DNA of 64,000 nt from an uncultured Phocaeicola sp. (GTDB taxonomy: Bacteria; Bacteroidota; Bacteroidia; Bacteroidales; Bacteroidaceae), in NCBI GenBank assembly GCA_944320845.1, contig CALUJA010000005.1, forward strand, positions 1-64,000, read 5' to 3'. The notes under the pieces are model-generated. The model made no database searches, was not told the DNA's origin, and was given only the letters and a program-made list of their open reading frames with translations. Shown here one piece after another: positions 18,894 to 27,905 of the stretch (position 1 is the stretch's first letter; every line of letters starts with the position of its first letter). A program made the position numbers and the translations under genes.

Positions 18894-19865
18894 ATGTATC
18901 CGTTAAAGTTCAATCCGATTTTGAAGTCTACCATTTGGGGAGGAGACAAGATTATACCTTTCAAGCACCTTGACTGCCGGCAGGCGCAAGTAGGTGAAAG
19001 CTGGGAAATATCAGATGTCCCGGGCGACGAGTCCGTGGTGGCCGACGGCCCTGATGCAGGCAAGAATCTGACGCAGATGGTGAACGAATACAAGGGGGCC
19101 TTGGTGGGAGAAGAAAACTACAAGCGCTTCAACGGAAAATTCCCTTTGCTGATTAAGTTTATCGACGCGCAAGACGACCTTTCCATCCAGGTGCATCCTG
19201 ACGATGAACTGGCAATGAAGCGCCACAACTCGATGGGAAAGACGGAAATGTGGTATGTAATCGACAATGCAGGCGGCAAGGCGCATCTCCGCTCGGGGCT
19301 GAGCAAGCAGATTACGCCTGACCAGTATGCGGCCATGATAGCCGACAACACCATTTGCGACGCACTGGCCGACTATGCCGTGCAGCCGGGCGACGTGTTC
19401 TTCCTGCCCGCCGGACGTATCCACAGCATCGGAGCCGGATGCTTCATTGCAGAAATCCAGCAGACTTCCAACATAACCTACCGTATCTATGACTTCAACC
19501 GCAAGGACAAGAACGGAAATACCCGCGAGCTGCATACAGAACTTTCGAAGGATGCCATCGACTATACGGTGGAAAGCGACTACCGCACGCATTACACGCC
19601 CAAACAGAACGAATCGGTAGAGCTGGTTTCATGTCCGTACTTTACCACATCGGTTTATGACCTGACCGAAAGCATGACAATGGACTACAGCGAGCTTGAT
19701 TCGTTCGTAATCTATATCTGTATGGAGGGAGCATGCACCGTAACGGACAATGAAGGAAACACGGTTGAACTGCAGGCGGGAGAGTCTGTGCTTTTCCCGG
19801 CCACGACAAAGACCCTCGAAGTGGCTCCTAAGGGTCAGGTGAAATTTCTGGAAACCTATGTATAA
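18894..19865 (+). CDS. manA: Mannose-6-phosphate isomerase, class I
   Basis: Zinc-dependent interconversion of mannose-6-phosphate and fructose-6-phosphate, feeding GDP-mannose/fucose synthesis or mannose catabolism. It is 323 aa, the short bacterial form. Motifs are LKSTIWGGDKI at the start, IQVHPDDELAMKRHNSMGKT (zinc His and Glu) and FLPAGRIHSIGAG (third metal ligand and catalytic region), with a C-terminal cupin strand set. Start ATG 18894 gives the family-like beginning MYPLKFNPILKS; the earlier in-frame ATG at 18744 lies upstream of the promoter. Confidence 0.92.
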   Translation: MYPLKFNPILKSTIWGGDKIIPFKHLDCRQAQVGESWEISDVPGDESVVADGPDAGKNLTQMVNEYKGALVGEENYKRFNGKFPLLIKFIDAQDDLSIQVHPDDELAMKRHNSMGKTEMWYVIDNAGGKAHLRSGLSKQITPDQYAAMIADNTICDALADYAVQPGDVFFLPAGRIHSIGAGCFIAEIQQTSNITYRIYDFNRKDKNGNTRELHTELSKDAIDYTVESDYRTHYTPKQNESVELVSCPYFTTSVYDLTESMTMDYSELDSFVIYICMEGACTVTDNEGNTVELQAGESVLFPATTKTLEVAPKGQVKFLETYV

Positions 19866-19901
19866 AAGGGCTTGAGTCCTTGTAGAGTGAATTTTGTTTT
19901 G

Positions 19902-19963
19902 GAACAATCCCCTTTGTCTTGTGTCTTGCCTTGTGGCAGCCGGAGGAACAAGGGGGATTGTTC
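19902..19963 (+). terminator. Long inverted repeat after manA
   Basis: A 16-base arm (GAACAATCCCCTTTGT, 19902-19917) pairs with 19948-19963 with one mismatch, leaving a 30-base loop. It ends 30 bases before the next gene. It may terminate manA or be a leader structure of the downstream lipoprotein gene, for which no -7 box was found. Confidence 0.5.
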
Positions 19964-19992
19964 ATATCCATGAATCTTTTTTGCAGGATATT

Positions 19993-21198
19993 ATGAAAGG
20001 CGGAATGTTTGTGAAGAGTCTGTTTGTCGCATCGTTTATGGGTGTGGTCGGGGTTTCCTGTACCGAGAACCGCGATGACAGATGTCAGGTGATAGATATA
20101 GGCCGGAATATGGAAACGATGCTCCGGCTGAATACGGAGGATATATCCGAGGATGTCCGGTACGTTCCTTTGGAGACAAGCGATGAATCCCTGATTGGTG
20201 ACAGGGCTTATGTCAGGATGTTGGGCGGCAAGCTGTTGGTGGCGTCCCTGAATCAGCCGGTCAAGATGTTTGACGCTTCGACGGGCAAGTTTATCCGCAG
20301 TGTCGGGGCTATAGGCAACGGGCCGGAAGAGTATGTCCCTCAAGACGGGGTGCCCGTATTTTTTGTGGATGAGGCCGCCGGCTGCATCTGGATTAAGGCG
20401 GGCGGAAACCGGATGCTGCGCTTTGACGGCGAAGGCTTGCCGGTGGATGCCGTCACTGTGGCCGACAGCACAATTCTTTTGTCCGGCGTGTCGCAGATAG
20501 CCGTGAACGGTAAGCTGTATTTTTATCAGCCTACACTGTTCTCCAAGCCTGCCTATAAAATGTCCGTATATGATGTGCAGACGGGGAAAACGGACAATTG
20601 GATTCCGAACGACAAGGAGGCCGTCGAGATGGAGCTTCAGCAGACGCCCGTTCTGTTTGGCGGATACGGGAGTGTGCCGGTCGTTCCAGCCTGCCATATT
20701 TTCTCTCTTAAAGGAAACAGATACGCGCTGTCTTATCAGGAAGACCCTTGCCTGTGGAATTATGGAGACAAGATTTTTCTAAAAGAAAGGTTCAACGACA
20801 CGATTTATACGGCATCAAAAGGCGTGCTTGCCCCTCGGTATGTCTTTGAACTGGGAGACTGGCATTGTCCTTACGGCAAGAGGTTCGATGTGGACGGCAG
20901 CTCCGGCCGCATTTCAATCGATTATGTACTGGAAGGACGCCGCTGTCTGTATTTCGTCTTTCAGACCGACTATTACAACATGCGGGATAAAAAGACTTTT
21001 TTCGGTATCTATGACAAGGAGAGCGGCGGCGTGAAGATTTCTGATTCGGATGAAATCGCTTCAGAAGGCGGCAGGCCGGTTGTCCGGCAGCTTCAGACCG
21101 CTGCTTCGGACGGGAAGCTGCTGGGCCTGATTCCTGCCTCGGAGTATGATGCAAGCCGGGCGGAAGACGACAATCCTGTGGCGGTCATTCTTTATTGA
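19993..21198 (+). CDS. 6-bladed beta-propeller lipoprotein (BF3164-like)
   Basis: Predicted exported lipoprotein, 401 aa. The N-terminus has a short signal with a lipobox ending GVVGVSC. The remainder resembles the Bacteroidota 6-bladed beta-propeller family: VRYVPLETSDESLIGD followed by LFDAST-like blades (VKMFDASTGKFIRSVGAIG, GPEEYV). Molecular function of the family is not established. Its start is ambiguous between ATG 19993 and 20005. It is isolated between manA and the tmRNA gene. Confidence 0.72.
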   Translation: MKGGMFVKSLFVASFMGVVGVSCTENRDDRCQVIDIGRNMETMLRLNTEDISEDVRYVPLETSDESLIGDRAYVRMLGGKLLVASLNQPVKMFDASTGKFIRSVGAIGNGPEEYVPQDGVPVFFVDEAAGCIWIKAGGNRMLRFDGEGLPVDAVTVADSTILLSGVSQIAVNGKLYFYQPTLFSKPAYKMSVYDVQTGKTDNWIPNDKEAVEMELQQTPVLFGGYGSVPVVPACHIFSLKGNRYALSYQEDPCLWNYGDKIFLKERFNDTIYTASKGVLAPRYVFELGDWHCPYGKRFDVDGSSGRISIDYVLEGRRCLYFVFQTDYYNMRDKKTFFGIYDKESGGVKISDSDEIASEGGRPVVRQLQTAASDGKLLGLIPASEYDASRAEDDNPVAVILY

Positions 21199-21299
21199 CC
21201 GGGACTTCTTTTTTATGGCCGTGGTGATAATCCGGTTTCATGCCAATCATATTGGTATATAATATGCATGCAAATTTTGGAGGAACCGTGAAAAATCCG

Positions 21300-21307
21300 T
21301 ATCTTTG
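21300..21307 (+). promoter_or_regulatory. ssrA promoter -7 box
   Basis: TATCTTTG with TTTG 20 bases upstream (21276-21279), 24 bases before the mature 5' end of tmRNA, so a short 5' leader would be processed. Confidence 0.75.
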
Positions 21308-21331
21308 CGTCCGGATTACAACATTACATCG

Positions 21332-21724
21332 GGGGTTGTTTGGTTTTGACAGCGAGAGATGTGGTATGTAAGCATGCAGTGCGTCGGTGATTGGCACTAT
21401 AATCTCAGTTACTGAACAATTATCTGGCAACAATAACTATGCTCTTGCTGCTTAATCGAAGTATAGTAGATTAGCTTTATTTCCGTCACAGTGATGGAAA
21501 CGAGACATCGTTCAAAAGCTCTTGTTCCGAAGCGTTTGGTATAACGGTGCAGTAAAATCGGGAATAGTTCCAGGCTTGTTCCGCGTCTGGAATGAAATTC
21601 AGGAACTAAGGTGCAGGTTGGTGGCTCTGGTCTTGCCTGCGCACGAAAACCGAAGGCAGAGATAAGCATGTAGAAAGCATATGGCTTCCTTGTTTGGACG
21701 AGGGTTCGACTCCCTCCAGCTCCA
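21332..21724 (+). ncRNA. ssrA: Transfer-messenger RNA
   Basis: Rescues stalled ribosomes and tags the nascent protein for degradation. The 5' end GGGGTTGTTTGGTTTTGACA pairs through its first seven bases with CAGCTCC at 21717-21723. The T-arm is GAGGGTTCGACTCCCTC. The tag reading frame at 21426-21455 encodes GNNNYALAA and then TAA, close to the Bacteroides tags ending NYALAA. The CCA end is not encoded. Length about 393 bases. Confidence 0.95.
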
Positions 21725-21735
21725 CGGATGGTTTG

Positions 21736-21770
21736 AAAGTCTCTGAACGGTAAAGGTTCAGAGACTTTCT
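21736..21770 (+). terminator. ssrA terminator
   Basis: A perfect 13-bp stem AAAGTCTCTGAAC/GTTCAGAGACTTT followed by T-rich sequence, 12 bases after the tmRNA 3' end. Confidence 0.9.
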
Positions 21771-21907
21771 TGTCTTTCTTCCTCTCCGGCTTTATAGGGA
21801 AGGGCGGGCCGGTGGGCTGTCCGGATGAAGCCGGCGGGTCGGTATCTTTTAAAAGAAGGTTTTCCGCGGTTAAGGCCCTTTTCCGGCAAAGGAAAAAGGC
21901 GGCTTGC

Positions 21908-21940
21908 TTTGACCGTAGTCATTTATTTTTCTTACCTTTG
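21908..21940 (+). promoter_or_regulatory. Promoter of 274-aa lipoprotein gene
   Basis: TACCTTTG (21933-21940) with TTTG at 21908-21911, a good two-element match. The gene's ATG follows at 21975, excluding an earlier in-frame ATG at 21825. Confidence 0.7.
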
Positions 21941-21974
21941 CCGGAGTAGAGGTTACCATAAATTTTTTTGTCGT

Positions 21975-22799
21975 ATGAAAAAGATATTTTTGACCGCATT
22001 GTCGCTGGCCTTGGTGCTGTCGGGCTGCGGCGGAGACCGCGAGGCGGGGGCTTTGTTCCAGCGGGCGGAGGCTTCTTTCGCCGCCGGAAATTACAGTATG
22101 GTGAAGTTGCAGATTGACAGCATACGCACGCTTTATCCGAAAGCTTTTGAGATAAGAAAGGCCGGGATAGCACTGATGCAGCGGGCGGAACTGGCGGAAC
22201 AGGAAAAGACTTTAGTGTATCTTGACAGTGTGATGGCTGTAAAGCAGGCTTTGCTTGATTCAATCAAGGGGAATTTCGTGCTGGAAAAAGATACGGCATA
22301 CCAGGAAACCGGAAATTATTTCTATCCTACCCAGACGGTAGAACGGAACATCGGGCGTTCTTTCCTGCGCGGGCAGGTGAGCGAGACGGGTGAAATGTCC
22401 ATTACCTCCATCTACTGCGCCGGGGGGAATATCCATCATACGGCGGTAAAGGTCAGTGCGGGCGACATGTTTGCCGAGACCCCCGCTTCGCCGGACAGTT
22501 ATGAAACCACCGATTTGGGGCGGGCAATCGAGAAGGCTGACTATAAGTTGGGTGCCGACGGCGGTGTCATAGCGTTCATTGCATCGAATAAAGACAAGAG
22601 GATTCGTCTGGAGTTCATGGGCGATCGTAACTATAAAACGGTCATGCGGCCGGATGATGTGAAGGCGATTGCCGAGCTGAGCGAGCTTTCCCGCATATTG
22701 ACAAGCATCGAACAGATAAGGAAAGAGCAGAAGGAAGCCCGTCTGAAGATACAGTTCGTCACACGCAAGATGGAAGAGCAGCGTCAGGAAAAGGAGTGA
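21975..22799 (+). CDS. Uncharacterized lipoprotein with C-terminal coiled coil
   Basis: 274 aa with a signal peptide ending in the lipobox LVLSGC, so it is probably anchored in the outer or inner membrane facing the periplasm. An N-terminal helical stretch (FQRAEASFAAGNYSMVKLQI) resembles a TPR-like hairpin. The middle part looks beta-rich (SITSIYCAGGNIHHTAVKV). The last ~60 residues are charged and helical (IEQIRKEQKEARLKIQFVTR). I recognise no enzymatic motif. It has its own promoter and terminator, so it is a single-gene unit. Comparable proteins appear to be widespread in Bacteroidales, but no function is known to me. Confidence 0.75.
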   Translation: MKKIFLTALSLALVLSGCGGDREAGALFQRAEASFAAGNYSMVKLQIDSIRTLYPKAFEIRKAGIALMQRAELAEQEKTLVYLDSVMAVKQALLDSIKGNFVLEKDTAYQETGNYFYPTQTVERNIGRSFLRGQVSETGEMSITSIYCAGGNIHHTAVKVSAGDMFAETPASPDSYETTDLGRAIEKADYKLGADGGVIAFIASNKDKRIRLEFMGDRNYKTVMRPDDVKAIAELSELSRILTSIEQIRKEQKEARLKIQFVTRKMEEQRQEKE

Positions 22800-22815
22800 C
22801 GGCATAAAATAAAAG

Positions 22816-22858
22816 CCGGGATGCCCGGAGGATAATCCTGCAGGCATCCCGGTCTTTT
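22816..22858. terminator. Terminator between lipoprotein and acyl-CoA synthetase genes
   Basis: A perfect 10-bp stem CCGGGATGCC/GGCATCCCGG followed by TCTTTTTG on the plus strand, between two convergent genes. Confidence 0.88.
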
Positions 22859-22872
22859 TGTGTCGGGCCGGC

Positions 22873-24534
22873 TTATTCGCTCTTTTCGTCTTTCTGACGG
22901 ATTTCCACACGGCGTATCTTGCCGCTGATGGTCTTGGGCAGTTCGTCGACAAACTCGATTACACGGGGGTATTTATAAGGGGCGGTTACCCGTTTCACGT
23001 GGTCTTGAAGCTCCTTTATCAACTCCGGACCGGCCTTCTGCCTATAGTCTTTGGCCAGTACGATGGTGGCTTTCACCACCTGTCCCCGTATCTCGTCGGG
23101 CACTCCGGTTATGGCACATTCCACTACTGCCGGATGCGTCATCAGCGCGCTCTCCACCTCAAACGGGCCGATACGGTATCCCGAACTTTTTATCACATCG
23201 TCGGCGCGTCCCACGAACCAGTAATAACCGTCTTCGTCACGCCATGCTACGTCGCCCGTATAGTATACACCGTCGTGCCATGCCTCGTGCGTAAGTGCGG
23301 CATCACGGTAGTATTCCTTGAACAAGCCTAAGGGCTTTCCCTTGTCTGTACGTATCACAATCTGTCCCTGCTCGCCGTCTTCGGCCGATCTGCCGTCGGG
23401 CTTCAGCAGGTCTATCTCGTATTGCGGGTTCGGAACTCCCATGCTTCCCGGCTTCGGCTCCATCCAAGGGAAGGTTGCCAACGTAAGCGTCGTTTCCGTT
23501 TGACCGAATCCTTCCATCAGTCGGATGCCTGTAATTTTCTTGAAGGTCTCGTAAACGGAGTAGTTGAGCGCTTCTCCCGCTGTGGTGCAGTATTCCAAAG
23601 AAGACAAATCATACTTTGACAAGTCTTCGCGAATCAGGAAGCGGTAGATGGTAGGAGGCGCACAGAGAGAAGTGATGTGGTAGTCGTGTATTTTTTTCAG
23701 GATGTCGGCGGGAGTGAACTTCTCGTGATCGTAGACGAAGATATTGGCTCCCGCAATCATCTGCCCGTACAGTTTCCCCCATACGGCCTTGCCCCAGCCG
23801 GTGTCGGCTATGGTAAAGTGAAGGCTTTCTTCGTGCAGGTTGTGCCAGAAACAGCCTGTCGAGATGTGTCCCAACGGGTAAGTGAAGTCGTGGGCTACCA
23901 TCTTCGGCTCGCCGGTAGTGCCGGAAGTGAAATACATCAGCGAGATGTCGTCGTTTGTATTGGCCTGTTCCGGACGGATGAACGGTGCGGCGTTCTCTAT
24001 GCCCTTGTGGAAATCCTCGAAGCCTTCGGAATATTCCGGCCCTACACTGATTAGTCTTTCTACTGACGGGGATTCCGGCATGGCATCAGCGATATGCTTG
24101 GTGATTACCGGCTCTCCGGCCGCCACGATAACCTTGATGTCGGCCGCGTTGCAGCGGTATACGATGTCTTTTTTCGTGAGCAGATGGGTGGCGGGAATGG
24201 TGATTGCTCCCAGTTTGTGCAGGGCGATGATGGAAAACCAGAATTCATAGCGGCGCTTCAGTATGAGCATCACCTTGTCTCCACGCCCGATGCCGATGCT
24301 TTGGAAGTAGGAAGCCGTCATGTCGGTATATTTCTTCAGGTCGCCGAACGTGAACTGGATGTGTTCTCCTTGGTCGTTGGTCCAGAGCAGCGCCTTCTTG
24401 TCGGGGCGTTCTGCCGCCCAGGCATCCACCACATCATAACCGAAATTGAAGTTCTCGGGAACTTTTATCTTGAAGTTCTTTATAAAATCTTCTTGCGAAG
24501 TAAAATGAGTCTGTTCTAAAAATCTTTCTAACAT
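22873..24534 (-). CDS. AMP-binding acyl-CoA synthetase (ACS/ACSM type)
   Basis: Activates a carboxylic acid to its acyl-CoA through an acyl-adenylate, in the cytosol. It is 553 aa. The adenylation motif is [17 protein letters not shown]. Core motif [12 protein letters not shown] and hinge region [20 protein letters not shown] follow. The C-terminal catalytic lysine lies in [15 protein letters not shown]. Overall it resembles medium-chain or short-chain acyl-CoA synthetases rather than classic acetyl-CoA synthetase, which is about 650 aa. The substrate is not determined. It sits 13 bases downstream of an XRE/cupin regulator on the same strand, so the regulator probably controls it. Confidence 0.88.
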   Translation of the reverse strand: MLERFLEQTHFTSQEDFIKNFKIKVPENFNFGYDVVDAWAAERPDKKALLWTNDQGEHIQFTFGDLKKYTDMTASYFQSIGIGRGDKVMLILKRRYEFWFSIIALHKLGAITIPATHLLTKKDIVYRCNAADIKVIVAAGEPVITKHIADAMPESPSVERLISVGPEYSEGFEDFHKGIENAAPFIRPEQANTNDDISLMYFTSGTTGEPKMVAHDFTYPLGHISTGCFWHNLHEESLHFTIADTGWGKAVWGKLYGQMIAGANIFVYDHEKFTPADILKKIHDYHITSLCAPPTIYRFLIREDLSKYDLSSLEYCTTAGEALNYSVYETFKKITGIRLMEGFGQTETTLTLATFPWMEPKPGSMGVPNPQYEIDLLKPDGRSAEDGEQGQIVIRTDKGKPLGLFKEYYRDAALTHEAWHDGVYYTGDVAWRDEDGYYWFVGRADDVIKSSGYRIGPFEVESALMTHPAVVECAITGVPDEIRGQVVKATIVLAKDYRQKAGPELIKELQDHVKRVTAPYKYPRVIEFVDELPKTISGKIRRVEIRQKDEKSE

Positions 24535-24547
24535 AGTTTGAGTTGGT

Positions 24548-25105
24548 TTATGACATGACGATAGCTAAGAATTTGACGGTCTTTCCGTCCAAAGCCTTCA
24601 TTCCGTGGGGCAGGGAAGAGTCGAAGTAAAGGCTGTCTCCCGGATTCAACACGAGTTCTTTCCCGTTGAAGCTTAACAGCAGCCGGCCTTCAATGACCAG
24701 GTTGAACTCCTGCCCGCTGTGGGTGTTGTAATACATCGGTGTATCTTCCGGTTTGGGCTCTACGGTCACGATGAAGGGGTCGGCCTTCCGGTTGCGGAAT
24801 CCCGATGCCAGCGATTCATACTTGTAGGCTTTGGTACGTTCGACGGAGATTCCCGTTCCTTTGCGCGTGAGGAAATATGCGCTCATCTTGGGCTCTTCGC
24901 CAAACATCAGCACGTCGAGCGGAATTTCGAAGCGGCGGGCAATCCGTTGCAGGGTGCTTACGGAGATGTCGCTCTCGCCAAGTTCGATGGCCTGATATTG
25001 CTCCACGCTGATTTGACAATCTGATGCCATTTCTTCGATACTTAAATCTAATGCGTCACGCAATCCTTGCAATCGTTCGCCTATTTGTCTTATCTGTTCG
25101 TCCAT
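24548..25105 (-). CDS. XRE-family regulator with C-terminal cupin domain
   Basis: 185-aa DNA-binding regulator. Residues ~8-65 are a helix-turn-helix ([20 protein letters not shown] ... [20 protein letters not shown]). Residues ~110-185 form a cupin barrel ([39 protein letters not shown]) that in relatives binds a small effector. It is the first gene of a two-gene operon with the acyl-CoA synthetase, implying that it senses the acid or its CoA product (inference). Confidence 0.9.
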   Translation of the reverse strand: MDEQIRQIGERLQGLRDALDLSIEEMASDCQISVEQYQAIELGESDISVSTLQRIARRFEIPLDVLMFGEEPKMSAYFLTRKGTGISVERTKAYKYESLASGFRNRKADPFIVTVEPKPEDTPMYYNTHSGQEFNLVIEGRLLLSFNGKELVLNPGDSLYFDSSLPHGMKALDGKTVKFLAIVMS

Positions 25106-25128
25106 AGTGTGATTTTAGTTTGTTTGGT

Positions 25129-25136
25129 CAAAAGTA
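25129..25136 (-). promoter_or_regulatory. Regulator/acyl-CoA synthetase operon -7 box
   Basis: TACTTTTG on the minus strand, 23 bases before the regulator ATG. The nearby 18-bp inverted repeat lies just upstream of this promoter. Confidence 0.6.
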
Positions 25137-25165
25137 CGAAAGATTTTTGAGAAAAGGTACAAAAC

Positions 25166-25237
25166 AAGCACGGATTTTGCCGATAATGTCTTTCCCTTTT
25201 CCCGGAAAATCCTGTATTGTCGGCAAAATCCGTGCTT
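25166..25237. repeat. Perfect 18-bp inverted repeat
   Basis: Arms 25166-25183 and 25220-25237 (AAGCACGGATTTTGCCGA and complement) are separated by 36 bases. On the minus strand the second arm is followed by TGTTTTGTACC, so it could be the terminator of the PepSY-like gene. Its place directly upstream of the XRE/cupin promoter also allows an operator role. Confidence 0.75.
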
Positions 25238-25284
25238 CAGTTCTCTAAAATGCCGGTTGTCCTGCGTATCAAAAAAGCAGCAAA

Positions 25285-26544
25285 TCAATCGTCAATTCGT
25301 AATATTTCTCCACTTTCGTTAAGCAGTACATCGATTTCGTCATATACTTCCACTTCGTAGAAGGTGCCTTGGGGAGTTTCGTAGCATTCGGAGTCCTCGT
25401 CCCAATAAGAGTTTTCGCCGAACTCACTGTTTAATGTACTCTTTACGGCTTCGGGAAGTGCGCTTGAGCGAATGTCATAATTCGTATATATCCATGCTTC
25501 GTCGCGGGTGAAATAGACTTCCTTGTCGCGTCCGTCGTGTCTGATTTCAATTTCAATGACTCCATCGTCATGTTCTCTGTCGGTGATGCGGTAGCCCGGA
25601 TATTTCGTTTCCAAGACATTGTCTATGCCGGATATTGTTCCTTCAGAGCCTCCGCCTGTATTGATGTCGCCAATCGGGCGGCTGATTTGTTCTCCCTGCT
25701 CGTTCAGATAGATGTTTTCTTTATGATGGTTGCTCCCTTCCAGCTCTACGCTGTAATAAACATTGTCCGGAGTGGTATATTTGTCCACATCGTCAATTTC
25801 ATAATTGCGGTAGTCTGCGCTATTATTAATAAATGTACGTACTACTTCAGGAACATTCCTGCTTCCGTATTCTGTTTTTGTCTGCATCCAGTTTTCCTGT
25901 TTGTCGAACAGAATCTCATGTTTCATGTTGTCGTGGATGATTTCCACTTCCGTTCCGTTGCTTTCTACATCAATGTCCACAATTTTTGCCCCAGGGAAAT
26001 TGCTTTCTATCCAGCTGTCGATGCCTGCGGCCGGTGTCTGCGGCAGATAGCCTGTATAGTCATTTTCCTTTCCGTCAGAGTCAACGGTCTCACTTATCAT
26101 GACGCCGGCTTCCGTGTAATAGAGGTCAACTTCCACGCCGCCGTTTTTTACTTCTATTACGTAAAGCTTCTCGGCGTTGTTTCTTTCCAGCACATCAACC
26201 GTCTGGTCGCGGTCCCATGTGGCGTAGGCACTGCTTTCGATAGCCGTTGTTATGGCTTCGGGAAGCGAAGAGATGGGCTCTTCGGTTTTTGTCATGCTCC
26301 AGGCGTCGCTTCCCTTGTCCAAGGCATACCATGCCGTAGCATCCCCGTTGTTTTCGCTGAACTGGGCTATTGCATAGCCGTCTTTCACACTCCAGTTGGC
26401 ACGTGTATCTCCATATTGGCTCTCGAAAGCGTCTAATACAGCCTGAGGAACATTGCCGTTGCCGTTTGGATTGTCGTCGTTGTCGCATGAAGCGAAGACG
26501 AACATCCCACTAATCAGTAAAGTCCAAAAGTTAAAATTCTTCAT
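25285..26544 (-). CDS. Multi-repeat PepSY-like lipoprotein
   Basis: Exported lipoprotein, 419 aa. The signal peptide ends FVFASCDNDDN; acidic residues right after the lipid-carrying Cys are the pattern associated with surface export in Bacteroides. The rest is about four to five tandem copies of a ~75-residue PepSY-like unit (DUF2874 type). Each copy runs from a helix such as VPQAVLDAFESQYGDTRANW or LPEAITTAIESSAYATW to a beta-strand that ends in an acidic YEVEV/EVEIIHD motif. Such proteins are often annotated as beta-lactamase-inhibitor-like folds; function is unknown. It is a single-gene unit. Confidence 0.82.
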   Translation of the reverse strand: MKNFNFWTLLISGMFVFASCDNDDNPNGNGNVPQAVLDAFESQYGDTRANWSVKDGYAIAQFSENNGDATAWYALDKGSDAWSMTKTEEPISSLPEAITTAIESSAYATWDRDQTVDVLERNNAEKLYVIEVKNGGVEVDLYYTEAGVMISETVDSDGKENDYTGYLPQTPAAGIDSWIESNFPGAKIVDIDVESNGTEVEIIHDNMKHEILFDKQENWMQTKTEYGSRNVPEVVRTFINNSADYRNYEIDDVDKYTTPDNVYYSVELEGSNHHKENIYLNEQGEQISRPIGDINTGGGSEGTISGIDNVLETKYPGYRITDREHDDGVIEIEIRHDGRDKEVYFTRDEAWIYTNYDIRSSALPEAVKSTLNSEFGENSYWDEDSECYETPQGTFYEVEVYDEIDVLLNESGEILRIDD

Positions 26545-26569
26545 AGCTCAATTTATTAAGTTTCTGCCG

Positions 26570-26577
26570 CAAATATA
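26570..26577 (-). promoter_or_regulatory. PepSY-like gene promoter -7 box
   Basis: TATATTTG on the minus strand, 26 bases before the ATG at 26544. Confidence 0.6.
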
Positions 26578-26715
26578 AAACGTAATTCTGAAAAGATTCT
26601 GAAAAATCATACAAAATGTGCCGCCGTTTTTATATATAGGTGCGGATGCCGTTTCATGCGGGTGAAACGGATGCCGTCTCCTGATGAAACGGAGTTTTTG
26701 TCTGCATGCAGTCTG

Positions 26716-27798
26716 TCAGTCAAGATACAGATAATCATAGTGCACCAAGGGGCGCTGTCCGTGTCTTCCCATCAGGCTGCGGGCTTCTGCGGCGTCAGTC
26801 CCGATTCGCCCCACGCCGATGGGGTTTCCGTCGGCGTCAAAAATCCGCACGATGTCGTCCTTTTCAAAATCTCCCTCTATCCGCTCTACCCCGACAGGCA
26901 GGATACTGGCCGCCTTGTCGCCGGTAATGATGGCTGTGGCCTGTCTGTTCAGGTGCAGTTCGCCTTTGGCGAATCCTTCGCTGTGGGCTATCCACTTTTT
27001 TACGCTTGATACTTCCGCTACGGCCGGGATGAAACGGGTGTGGACCGTAAGCTCGGGGCGGAGCAGCAGGTCGGGCAGGATGTTTTCGCGCTTGCCGTTG
27101 GCGATGATGACGGTGATGCCCTCGTCGGCTACCTTGCGCGCGATGGTGGTTTTGGTCAGCATGCCGCCCCGTCCGAATCCGGACTTTTCGGTGCGGATAT
27201 AGTCGGAAAGGTCTTTTCCCGGTTCCACCTCGCGGATTACCGCGGTGCCGGGGTCGGAAGGTGAGCCGTTGTAGATGCCGTCAATGTTGCTCAGTATGAT
27301 TAGAGCCTGCATGTCCATCATCGAGGCAATCATTCCCGACAGTTCGTCATTGTCTGTAAACATCAGCTCGGTGACTGATATCGTATCATTCTCGTTGACG
27401 ATGGGGATTACCCCGTTTTCTATCATTACTCTCATGCAGTTCCGCTGGTTCAGATAATGGCGGCGGGTAGAGAAACTTTCTTTCGTGGTGAGAATCTGCC
27501 CCACGGTGATGCCATGCTCGCGGAAAAGCTCGTAGTAGCGGTTTATCAGTTTGGCCTGTCCCACGGCCGAAAAGAGTTGCCGCTGCTCCACACTGTCTAA
27601 TTTGCGCAGGGGTTTCGTCTCGCTTCTCCCGGAAGCCACGGCTCCTGAAGAGACCAAAACGATTTCCACACCTGACTTGTGAAGTTCTGCCACTTGGTCA
27701 ACTATGGCCGACATGCGGGTCACATCGAGTGTTCCGTCGCTCCGGGTCAGCACGTTGCTGCCTATCTTTACAGCTATTCTGGTAAATTGGTATGCCAT
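26716..27798 (-). CDS. proB: Glutamate 5-kinase
   Basis: First step of proline biosynthesis: ATP-dependent phosphorylation of glutamate, inhibited by proline. It is 360 aa. The amino acid kinase domain shows VKIGSNVLTRSDGTLD, VSSGAVASGRSE, VNENDTISVTELMFTDNDEL and FGRGGMLTKTTIA. A C-terminal PUA domain occupies about residues 270-360 (ASILPVGVERIEGDFEKDD). proA is not adjacent, unlike in many bacteria. Its promoter is back-to-back with that of the HAD phosphatase gene. Confidence 0.95.
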   Translation of the reverse strand: MAYQFTRIAVKIGSNVLTRSDGTLDVTRMSAIVDQVAELHKSGVEIVLVSSGAVASGRSETKPLRKLDSVEQRQLFSAVGQAKLINRYYELFREHGITVGQILTTKESFSTRRHYLNQRNCMRVMIENGVIPIVNENDTISVTELMFTDNDELSGMIASMMDMQALIILSNIDGIYNGSPSDPGTAVIREVEPGKDLSDYIRTEKSGFGRGGMLTKTTIARKVADEGITVIIANGKRENILPDLLLRPELTVHTRFIPAVAEVSSVKKWIAHSEGFAKGELHLNRQATAIITGDKAASILPVGVERIEGDFEKDDIVRIFDADGNPIGVGRIGTDAAEARSLMGRHGQRPLVHYDYLYLD

Positions 27799-27824
27799 CG
27801 GTCGGTTTGTTTTAGGGTTTGCGA

Positions 27825-27832
27825 CAAAGGTA
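27825..27832 (-). promoter_or_regulatory. proB promoter -7 box
   Basis: TACCTTTG on the minus strand, 27 bases before the proB ATG. It is divergent from, and 34 bases away from, the HAD gene box. Confidence 0.65.
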
Positions 27833-27866
27833 AACAGTTTTTTAGTTTGTCAAAGCTAAAAATCCG

Positions 27867-27874
27867 TATCTTTG
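27867..27874 (+). promoter_or_regulatory. HAD phosphatase promoter -7 box
   Basis: TATCTTTG with TTTG upstream at 27846-27849. Transcription would start near 27881. Confidence 0.65.
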
Positions 27875-27905
27875 CGCCGGATTTTTGATGAAGCATTATT
27901 TTCTT

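Noticed and set aside
21409-21669. 86-codon frame inside the tmRNA gene
   Set aside because: It overlaps the structured tmRNA and has no protein-like features.
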